From Desulfuromonadaceae bacterium UBA2294 (GTDB lineage: Bacteria; Desulfobacterota; Desulfuromonadia; Desulfuromonadales; UBA2294), in the NCBI GenBank assembly GCA_002345625.1, contig DDWE01000114.1, positions 1-16,907 on the forward strand: a stretch of 16,907 nucleotides of DNA, given 5' to 3'. Below, piece by piece: positions 5,676 through 11,465 of the stretch. Numbering within the stretch: position 1 is the stretch's first letter; each line of letters begins with the position of its first letter. Made by a program: the position numbers and the translations under genes. The notes beneath the pieces are model-generated. The model worked only from the letters and a program-made list of their open reading frames with translations. It made no database searches and had not been told where the DNA came from.

Positions 5676-7835
5676 GTGATCTTGAAAAAATTTGTCTACA
5701 GTGGTCTGGCCGGCCTCTTCGCCGCTCTGCTCGCAACATCGGTCGCAGCCGAGGAATCCGGGTCGCAGAAGGCGATGGATCATCTGCTCGAGGTCGGCTA
5801 CCGCGGTGTCTCGGTGAACGATAATGGCGGCAGTGCCCGCGAGTATGACGAACTGCGCTCCTCGCCAGTGGTCAACCTCGATTTCACCGGCAATTTCGAC
5901 CATAAACACCTGTACCTCGAAGGTGATTATAAAGGTGTTAATGACTATCAGTTTGTTGGCCATTTAGATATTGGTGGCGCGGCGGTGTTTGATGTCAGCA
6001 CCGAGCGGCTCTGGCACAACCTCGATCATATCGATTACAACAGACCGGCCGGGGTCACCTCGGTTTACAATCATGACTACGTGACGGACCCGACGGGATT
6101 AGTGACTCCGGATATCTCCGAGACGCGGGCGACATTTTCCGATGCTAATCCCGATGCCGATTACGGTCTGCGCTTGCAGTTCGACGAAGCCAGGGCGAAG
6201 TTCAAACTCGGCGATTATCCTGGCCATGTGCAGGTGAAGTATTGGCGGCAGACCAAGCAGGGAAAGAAACAGCTGCGCTTTGCCGAGGAGGGGCACGAGA
6301 CCGGTGTCCATGCGACCCCACCCTCTGGTGCTACTTGTAATAGTTGCCACGTGCAGAGCAAGACCCGCGATGTCAAGCGGGTGACTGACGAGTTCACCGC
6401 CAGTATTGATGCCCATGTCTGTTATCTTGACTTGGTTTTCGAGCAGATGGTGCGGTTCTTCACCGTCAAGGATGCCATCCCGGTCGACTCCTATTATGGC
6501 CATAGCCGTTTTGGCCCGATGGATTTAACCAATTTGCAGCATAGTGAGGATCCCGAGTCGCGACTGATCCAGAGCACGGTCAAGGCGCGCACCTCTCTCA
6601 CCGGCGGTTTTGTCGCCGACGCCGCCTATACCTATGGTCAGCGGCAAAACCGGTCGGATCTGGCTGCGTCGACCGCCGGCGGTGTCGACGGCGTTGAGGC
6701 CGAGACCACCTACCAGAAAGTGGCCGGCAATGTATCGTACACACCGGTTGCCAGTTTGACTTTTAATCTGCGCTACCGGATGCTCGATATCGATACGAAG
6801 AATGCCGATGTGTTGACTACCGGCGATTCATTTCCTTCGAGACCCACAACGGGACCTCCTGTCTCGTATCGGGTCCGCGATAATCTGGATGTCAACCGCT
6901 ATCAGGTTGCAGCCGCAGCCAGTTGGCGGCCGAATAAAATCCTGACCCTAAAGGGTGATGCACAACGCGAGGTTGTTACCCGCGGAATGACTGGCGCCCC
7001 GACCCCTTTCAGCAGCTCGACGGCACCTTTGCCTCCCGTTGGGACGGATAGCGGAATTAACACCCGTTGGAATCTGCCGGATCAGGAAGTTATTGACCAG
7101 TTCCGCGTCAACCTGACTGCGCGTCCGCTTGGCAACCAGGCGCTGAAACTTAACACCTGGTACCGTTATTCACATTCGTCTGACCCGGCCTATGGCACTT
7201 CTTACAAGGATCGTCACGAGGGATTTGCCGGGCTCAACTATAACTCGCGGGCGTATTGGGGCGCCACCGTCGCCGGTCGGGCGCAGCGCGACAGCAACAA
7301 TGAACAGACGCTGGCCGACGGAACGGCCGGCAAGCGCAGCCGCGAGCAGTTAAGTGGGGACCTTGGCTTCTGGATGACACCACTGGCCAATTTGACCGCT
7401 GGTGTCAACTACGGTTATCTTCGTAGCAAGATTCGTCAGGATGTTTTACTCGGCGCGCTTAGTACGGTGATCCCTACCAACAACGCCGATTATTTAATGA
7501 ACTCGCATACGCTGTCGTTGTATACTGTGCTTCAGATTCTGGATAACTTGAGTCTGCGCGCCGATGGTTACTATCTGCAGTCGACGGCGCAGTTCACACC
7601 AGAACTTCTGGCGCTGACGTTCCCGAATGGGTTGATAGCCACTTCCGACGATTTGTCGGCGATCAGCCGACTTGATATCTGCCAGCAGGGTATAAGTGCT
7701 GGCATCGACTGGGAACCGCTCGATCAGTGGCGAATCGGTTTGACTTACGCTTTTGATGATTATAATGCTCGCAACAGCGATATTTACGATGGCACAACTC
7801 AGACTCTGACGGGTTCACTGGCCTACAGTTGGTGA
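5676..7835 (+). CDS. MtrB/PioB-like outer-membrane beta-barrel with a CXXCH motif
   Basis: A 719-residue outer-membrane protein, similar in size to MtrB (about 700). It starts at GTG 5676 and opens with a signal peptide (basic LKK, then a hydrophobic run ending in SVAA-EES). The body alternates aromatic and polar residues in amphipathic strands with Asn/Asp/Gly-rich turns, and the last residue is tryptophan after LTGSLAYS, the usual barrel signal for the BAM machinery. Together with the decaheme gene just upstream it should form a porin-cytochrome conduit in which the barrel sheathes the heme wire. A CNSCH motif lies at residues 221-225 (nt 6336-6350), inside an otherwise heme-free protein and flanked by a charged segment (QSKTRDVKR). 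It could bind one c-type heme, and this is the oddest feature of the gene. Two other cysteines occur further on. The family call rests on context, size and strand pattern, so a close homologue search would firm it up. Confidence 0.87.
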   Translation: MILKKFVYSGLAGLFAALLATSVAAEESGSQKAMDHLLEVGYRGVSVNDNGGSAREYDELRSSPVVNLDFTGNFDHKHLYLEGDYKGVNDYQFVGHLDIGGAAVFDVSTERLWHNLDHIDYNRPAGVTSVYNHDYVTDPTGLVTPDISETRATFSDANPDADYGLRLQFDEARAKFKLGDYPGHVQVKYWRQTKQGKKQLRFAEEGHETGVHATPPSGATCNSCHVQSKTRDVKRVTDEFTASIDAHVCYLDLVFEQMVRFFTVKDAIPVDSYYGHSRFGPMDLTNLQHSEDPESRLIQSTVKARTSLTGGFVADAAYTYGQRQNRSDLAASTAGGVDGVEAETTYQKVAGNVSYTPVASLTFNLRYRMLDIDTKNADVLTTGDSFPSRPTTGPPVSYRVRDNLDVNRYQVAAAASWRPNKILTLKGDAQREVVTRGMTGAPTPFSSSTAPLPPVGTDSGINTRWNLPDQEVIDQFRVNLTARPLGNQALKLNTWYRYSHSSDPAYGTSYKDRHEGFAGLNYNSRAYWGATVAGRAQRDSNNEQTLADGTAGKRSREQLSGDLGFWMTPLANLTAGVNYGYLRSKIRQDVLLGALSTVIPTNNADYLMNSHTLSLYTVLQILDNLSLRADGYYLQSTAQFTPELLALTFPNGLIATSDDLSAISRLDICQQGISAGIDWEPLDQWRIGLTYAFDDYNARNSDIYDGTTQTLTGSLAYSW
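6336..6350 (+). other. CXXCH heme-attachment motif inside the barrel protein
   Basis: Codons for Cys-Asn-Ser-Cys-His give a canonical c-type heme site at residues 221-225 of the barrel protein. It follows a Pro/Ser/Gly-rich, probably loop-like segment (ATPPSGAT), so the site could be exposed. Heme attachment itself is inferred. Confidence 0.6.
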
Positions 7836-7857
7836 TGCCCCGCAAAGGATGTTTGAA

Positions 7858-8853
7858 ATGAGGCTTTTTCCGAGAGGGATTTGGGTGAATAGAACGAGGG
7901 GTATCATCCTACTTTGTACTCTCCTGTTGGGCGCCAGTTTCCTGGTCCCTGCATTGGTACAAGCCAAGGAACAGTTTGTCGCAGTAGTTGTGACCGGTGA
8001 TCTGCCGCGCTACAAGGCGGCGCATGAAGCGTTTGTCGCCATTTTGCGCACCGCCGGCATGAGTGAAGACAAGCTGAAGATATATGTGCAGACGCCGAAC
8101 CCGGATAAGATGTCCTGGGGCAACAGTCTGCGCAAGGCCGCCGGTGTCGGCGCCGACCTGATCATTACCTATGGCGCCCCGGTCAGTCTCTTTGCCAAAC
8201 AGGAAGTCGACGGGGTTCCGCTGCTGTTTGCAGATGTGTACGATCCGGTCGCCCTCGGTCTGGTCAAGGATCTGAATATCACCGGCGGAGAGATCAGCGG
8301 GGTCAGTAGTGCGACGCCGCTGGATGCCCTGGTGCTCCATTTCACCAAGATGTTTCCGGCCAAGAATGTCGGAGTTCTCTCCTCGTCACAGGAGGAGGGG
8401 GCGAGCCTGCAGGCGAAGCGGCTTGAGGATCTCGGTGGCAAGTCGGGTTTTGCCGTCGTCAAGGCTGATGTGAAAAGCTCCGCTGATTTGAACAAGGTGC
8501 TTGAGGGTCTGGTCGGTAAAATTGACAGCCTCTATCTAACCGAAGGGGTCGCGATCAGCATGAATCTGCCGGCAGTGATGGCTTTTGCTGCGAGCAACAG
8601 CTGGCCGGTCTTCTCCCAGATTCCGGGGCTTGGTGAGCAGGGCGCCCTGATCAATCTCGAAGCCGATCCGGTGGAGCAGGGCCAACTGCTCGGGGTTCAT
8701 GCCATCCAGGTGCTCAACGGCCAGAAGGTGTTTGCCCTGCCTGTACGCCTGCCGAAGAAGGTGGCGCTGGTGGTTAACTTAAAGACAGCGTCGGCGCTCA
8801 AGATCGCGGTGCCGCCGGATGTGCTGACCGGAGCGGCGCGCGTTATCAAGTAA
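7858..8853 (+). CDS. Orphan ABC-type substrate-binding protein (ABC_sub_bind/TrpX-like)
   Basis: A periplasmic binding protein of about 331 residues with a two-lobe type I fold. Family-typical stretches are VVVTGDLPRYK near the mature N-terminus, the GADLIITYGAPVSL segment, PLLFADVYDPVALGLV, and SLYLTEGVAISMN in the second lobe. ATG 7858 is chosen because AAAGGA (7844-7849) lies 8 nt before it; an ATG at 7849 overlaps that site. GTG 7885, preceded by GAGAGGG, is an equally good start and would give a more compact signal peptide. The signal peptide core is LLCTLLLGASFLVPAL, ending at VQA. Members of this family bind aromatic amino acids or similar small ligands, but no permease or ATPase gene is here. 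Its place only 22 nt after the barrel gene implies cotranscription with the electron conduit. It may sense or bind a ligand for that system; the ligand is unknown. Confidence 0.85.
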   Translation: MRLFPRGIWVNRTRGIILLCTLLLGASFLVPALVQAKEQFVAVVVTGDLPRYKAAHEAFVAILRTAGMSEDKLKIYVQTPNPDKMSWGNSLRKAAGVGADLIITYGAPVSLFAKQEVDGVPLLFADVYDPVALGLVKDLNITGGEISGVSSATPLDALVLHFTKMFPAKNVGVLSSSQEEGASLQAKRLEDLGGKSGFAVVKADVKSSADLNKVLEGLVGKIDSLYLTEGVAISMNLPAVMAFAASNSWPVFSQIPGLGEQGALINLEADPVEQGQLLGVHAIQVLNGQKVFALPVRLPKKVALVVNLKTASALKIAVPPDVLTGAARVIK

Positions 8854-8862
8854 CGGTCTTCG

Positions 8863-8981
8863 GGCTGATGAAACACCACCATCTGCTGCGTTCCCCTTGG
8901 TCGCGTCGTTGCGACGTAGCTGCCGCTACGCCTCACTTCTTGACCTTCGGGCGCCTTGCATCTGATGGCGTTTGATCAGCC
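8863..8981. repeat. Palindromic ERIC-like intergenic repeat
   Basis: About 119 bases bounded by GGCTGATGAAAC (8863-8874) and GTTTGATCAGCC (8970-8981), which are inverted copies at 11 of 12 positions. The centre holds a perfect hairpin, CGTAGC (8915-8920), loop TGCC, GCTACG (8925-8930). The intermediate parts also pair imperfectly (CCTTGGTC against GACCTTCGG). I recall very similar palindromic elements scattered between genes in Geobacter/Desulfuromonas-type genomes. That recollection is not a database result. It starts 10 nt after the binding-protein stop codon, so it would sit in the 3' part of the operon transcript. Confidence 0.65.
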
Positions 8982-9015
8982 ATAGAGATTCAGCTTTCCA
9001 TAAATTCTAATGACG

Positions 9016-9055
9016 AAGGCCGCACGGATATTTTTCGTGCGGCCTTTGCTTTTAT
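9016..9055 (+). terminator. Rho-independent terminator of the electron-transfer operon
   Basis: AAGGCCGCACG (9016-9026) and CGTGCGGCCTT (9036-9046) form a perfect 11-bp stem with a 9-nt loop, followed by a T-rich tail (TTTGCTTTTATTG). It ends + strand transcription after the binding-protein gene. On the - strand the flank is less U-rich, so it may only partly serve the PilZ gene that converges on it. Confidence 0.88.
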
Positions 9056-9070
9056 TGTTTTCAGTGGGGC

Positions 9071-9433
9071 TCAGGTTGGCTGCAGCCAGTCGAAGAGCTC
9101 GCGGTGGATTTCATCGGGATCGCCACTGTTCAACTCCAGCAGGCGGCGCAGGTGGGTAAAGCTGTCGAGGTCTGTGGCGCCGAGACGAAAGCCGTAGCGG
9201 TCGGATTCGTGATGGATCAGCTCAGCAGCAAACTCCAACCGGATATCACAGCCGTAAAACTCGATGGTCAGATCGCAGGTTGTGCCGGTGGGGATTCCCG
9301 GGGCGGCGTCGATCTGAAACAGGGCGCCGCGCAGGGAGATGTCGAGCAGGGCACCGGCGTGTTCCTGATGCGGACAGCGAATGAGGGATTTGCTGCTAAA
9401 CGGGATGCGTTGGAAATGGCGCTGTTCGTTCAT
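9071..9433 (-). CDS. Single-domain PilZ protein (c-di-GMP receptor)
   Basis: A 120-residue cytoplasmic protein made of one PilZ domain. Both c-di-GMP-binding motifs are intact: RxxxR as RHFQR (Arg5, Arg9) and DxSxxG as DISLRG (31-36). A GGAGGG site lies 4 nt before the ATG. There are no signal peptide or membrane segments. It is monocistronic, faces the electron-transfer operon, and diverges from ttcA. The protein probably acts by binding a partner when c-di-GMP rises, for example in motility, pili or exopolysaccharide control. The target is not evident from its neighbours. The C-terminal tail of roughly 25 residues (LLELNSGDPDEIHRELFDWL) is acidic and may form a helix. Confidence 0.9.
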   Translation of the reverse strand: MNEQRHFQRIPFSSKSLIRCPHQEHAGALLDISLRGALFQIDAAPGIPTGTTCDLTIEFYGCDIRLEFAAELIHHESDRYGFRLGATDLDSFTHLRRLLELNSGDPDEIHRELFDWLQPT

Positions 9434-9684
9434 GGACCCCTCCGAAATAGTTATTCAAGTATGCGGGCAGAGCGATACGGCTAAAAGCTGAGCGGCGAGA
9501 TACCGAACCTTCGATAACAGACCGCCCCCCCCTTGCCTGGTGTCCTGAATAAAATACCTGACAAATCTAGCATGGCTCGTTGCGCGTGGCAAATGGTCAT
9601 GGCCGGTGTTGCCGAAGCGAAAGAAGGTTGCGCCGATAGGCCAAAATCGGCTACAACGGCTCGAAACGTTTCCGGGAGCTTTTG
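9434..9684. promoter_or_regulatory. Divergent intergenic region between pilZ and ttcA
   Basis: 251 nt that must carry the promoters of both divergent genes. An 8-C run sits at 9525-9532, and a hairpin GCCGAT (9632-9637) / ATCGGC (9646-9651) lies about 35 bases before the ttcA start. A - strand open frame crossing this region into ttcA looks spurious. I see no clear promoter hexamers. Confidence 0.4.
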
Positions 9685-10446
9685 ATGTCCGCGATCAATT
9701 CGCCACTGTTTCACAAAATCCGCCGTCTGACCGGTCGCGCCATCGGCGACTTTAATTTGATTGAGGCGGGTGACCGTATCGCTATTGGTGTCTCAGGCGG
9801 CAAAGATTCCTACACCCTGCTGCATGTCCTCGATGCTTTGCGGCGCCGGGCCCCGGTGCGTTACGAACTGGTAGCGGTCAACGTCGACGCCGGGTTCGCC
9901 GGTTATCAACGTGACCTCATCGAAGCTCATCTGCACGATCACGCCTTTGCCTACCGGATGGAGACGACGAATTGTGCCGAGATTATTGATGCCAAACTGC
10001 GCCCCGGCTCGTCTTACTGCGCCTTTTGCGCCCGGCTGCGGCGTGGTGTCCTTTATGGTCTGGCCGACGAACTCGGTTGCAATAAAATCGCCCTTGGCCA
10101 CCATCTTGATGACATCATTGAAACTTTGCTGCTTAACCAGTTTTACGTTGGTCGACTGGCGGCTATGACCCCAAAATTACTGGCAGATAATGGTCGACAT
10201 ACAGTCATCCGTCCCCTGGCTTATGTTGAGGAATCTTTGATTGCCGCGTTTGCGCAGGAGCAGGGGTATCCGATTATCGATTGTGGCTGTCCGGTACAGG
10301 AGAGTGCCGATCAACAGCGACAGCGGATGAAGCATCTGGTGCGCGAACTCAGTGCCGAAATTCCCGATCTGCGCCGTAGCTTGATCAGTGCGGTCGGTAA
10401 TGTGCAACCGCGCCATTTGCTCGATAAAACGCTGAAAATGTTTTAA
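9685..10446 (+). CDS. ttcA: tRNA 2-thiocytidine synthesis protein TtcA-like
   Basis: A 253-residue enzyme of the PP-loop ATPase group that converts cytidine 32 of certain tRNAs to 2-thiocytidine. The PP-loop SGGKDS is at 37-42. The family-specific cysteine pair is CAFC (Cys112, Cys115), with a third cysteine in IIDCGCP (Cys200 or Cys202). In known TtcA proteins three such cysteines hold an Fe-S cluster. GHHLDDIIETLLLN (138-151) is another TtcA signature. ATG 9685 is chosen because GGGAG lies 6 nt upstream; a TTG one codon earlier is in frame. It is shorter than the E. coli protein (about 311) mainly at the ends, as is common outside gammaproteobacteria. The gene seems to be a single unit, followed 61 nt later by the PilZ-like gene with no terminator between, so read-through is likely. 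Confidence 0.88.
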   Translation: MSAINSPLFHKIRRLTGRAIGDFNLIEAGDRIAIGVSGGKDSYTLLHVLDALRRRAPVRYELVAVNVDAGFAGYQRDLIEAHLHDHAFAYRMETTNCAEIIDAKLRPGSSYCAFCARLRRGVLYGLADELGCNKIALGHHLDDIIETLLLNQFYVGRLAAMTPKLLADNGRHTVIRPLAYVEESLIAAFAQEQGYPIIDCGCPVQESADQQRQRMKHLVRELSAEIPDLRRSLISAVGNVQPRHLLDKTLKMF

Positions 10447-10494
10447 CTGGTACTTGACTGCAGGCTGCTGTTAATATGCAAAAAAATGAATGAA

Positions 10495-10500
10495 AGAGGA
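10495..10500 (+). promoter_or_regulatory. Shine-Dalgarno AGAGGA favouring a TTG start
   Basis: AGAGGA lies 7 nt before TTG 10508. The in-frame ATG at 10490 has no purine-rich site at the right distance, and this motif lies inside its codons. Confidence 0.5.
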
Positions 10501-10507
10501 CGACACG

Positions 10508-11212
10508 TTGCTGGCAAAACACAAAAATCGCGGTGCAGTGAACAAACAGATTGCGGTACGTACCCATTCGGAAGCGTTCAGCTGTTTTTTGAGTGAGCTC
10601 CTGAGCAGTTGGGGTTTCGAAATCTGTTCGCCAGATTCGGCCGAGGTGTTGCTCCTGTCTGAAGAGGGTCTTGGCGAACCGCTAACCGGTCAGAAGGTGA
10701 TCTGGCTGACGGCTTCGCAGTACCAGGGGAGTGATCGACTGAGCCTGCCTCTGGAGTTCGAACAGCTTTGGCAGACCCTTGAGCACCGTTTTCACCGCCC
10801 GCCACGTATGCACATCCGTATGTCGCTGGAGCTTCCTGCCGTGGTCAGCGCCCGCGGACGGGTCTGCACCACGGCTCTCAGCAGCTTGTCTGATATGGGC
10901 GGCCGCTTCTTCTGCCCACACGAGATGATCCGCGATGAACAGGTGATGGTGCAGATGGAGGTTTCGGGTGTGCGCAAGCGCATGGATGGCTGCGTCATCT
11001 TTGCCGCACCGTGCCATGAGGAGGGTGTGGAGGGTTTCCGGATCGGGGTCGTGTTCCACGGGTTGAAACGAGATTCGCGCGACGATCTGCGTAACTTTCT
11101 GATTCAGCGCTATCTCGAGGCGATCCGCGGTCGGATGAGCGACGCGGTGTTTCGTGCCGGCCTGGCCGAATTTGCCTTGTCACCATCACTGCGGCAGAGT
11201 CTCAATCTTTAA
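10508..11212 (+). CDS. PilZ-like protein with degenerate receiver-like N-terminus
   Basis: About 234 residues counted from TTG 10508; 240 if the ATG at 10490 is used. The N-terminal 90 residues look like a receiver-type alpha/beta fold (IAVRTHSEAFSCFLSELL, then EVLLLSEEG and KVIWLTAS), but the phospho-acceptor aspartate and the acidic pocket are not there, so it is probably a pseudo-receiver. The C-terminal half (from about residue 98) matches a PilZ domain: RxxxR as RMHIR, and a weakened second motif, SLSDMG, where the usual Asp/Asn is Ser. c-di-GMP binding is therefore possible but less certain than for the PilZ gene at 9071. It is cytoplasmic with no membrane segments. The last about 25 residues form an amphipathic tail. 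The gene ends 20 nt before a strong terminator. Exact role unknown. Confidence 0.72.
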   Translation: MLAKHKNRGAVNKQIAVRTHSEAFSCFLSELLSSWGFEICSPDSAEVLLLSEEGLGEPLTGQKVIWLTASQYQGSDRLSLPLEFEQLWQTLEHRFHRPPRMHIRMSLELPAVVSARGRVCTTALSSLSDMGGRFFCPHEMIRDEQVMVQMEVSGVRKRMDGCVIFAAPCHEEGVEGFRIGVVFHGLKRDSRDDLRNFLIQRYLEAIRGRMSDAVFRAGLAEFALSPSLRQSLNL

Positions 11213-11232
11213 AACTGTCGAGCAATTATGAG

Positions 11233-11263
11233 AAAAAAAGGGCCCGTTCACGGGCCTTTTTTT
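11233..11263. terminator. Bidirectional rho-independent terminator
   Basis: GGCCCG (11241-11246), loop TTCA, CGGGCC (11251-11256) form the GC core. A7 (11233-11239) on the left and T7 (11257-11263) on the right extend the stem and give a U-tract in either direction. It terminates the ttcA/PilZ-like unit on the + strand and can stop the glnE operon from the - strand, about 200 nt after its last gene. Confidence 0.9.
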
Positions 11264-11465
11264 GCGTCAACCGCCATCATCTTCAGTCTAGAGGTCTGTT
11301 TGTGCAGGTCGCGCAGCAGACGATCGATCCGCAGCCCGTCCCCCCATCATGAGACTCGAAATGAATGATAAATGACATTACGGGGGAAAACGGTTAGGCG
11401 TTTTGCTGCTCACCTGCCCCTTAGGGGAAAAAGCGTGGATAATTCATGCGGACAGCAGGAGAGGG
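11264..11465. other. Gene-free stretch with a possible small coding remnant on the - strand
   Basis: No full gene. On the - strand, from about 11342 down to the stop TGA at 11248-11250, thirty codons read as a plausible helical peptide (LRIDRLLRDLHKQTSRLKMM in the middle) and end inside the terminator stem. It has no in-frame start. An ATGATG lies directly upstream (11345-11350), but a run of six G on that strand puts it out of frame; one G fewer would join them. There is no good ribosome-binding site. This could be a decayed gene end, a sequencing indel or chance. Confidence 0.3.

Noticed and set aside
9632..9651. Hairpin before ttcA as an attenuator or riboswitch
   Set aside because: The stem is 6 bp, with no U-tract and no alternative pairing partner that I could find.
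11417..11427. Short CCCC-TTA-GGGG hairpin as terminator of the glnE operon
   Set aside because: The stem is only 4 bp and lacks a proper U-tract after it on the - strand; the bidirectional terminator at 11233-11263 is far better.
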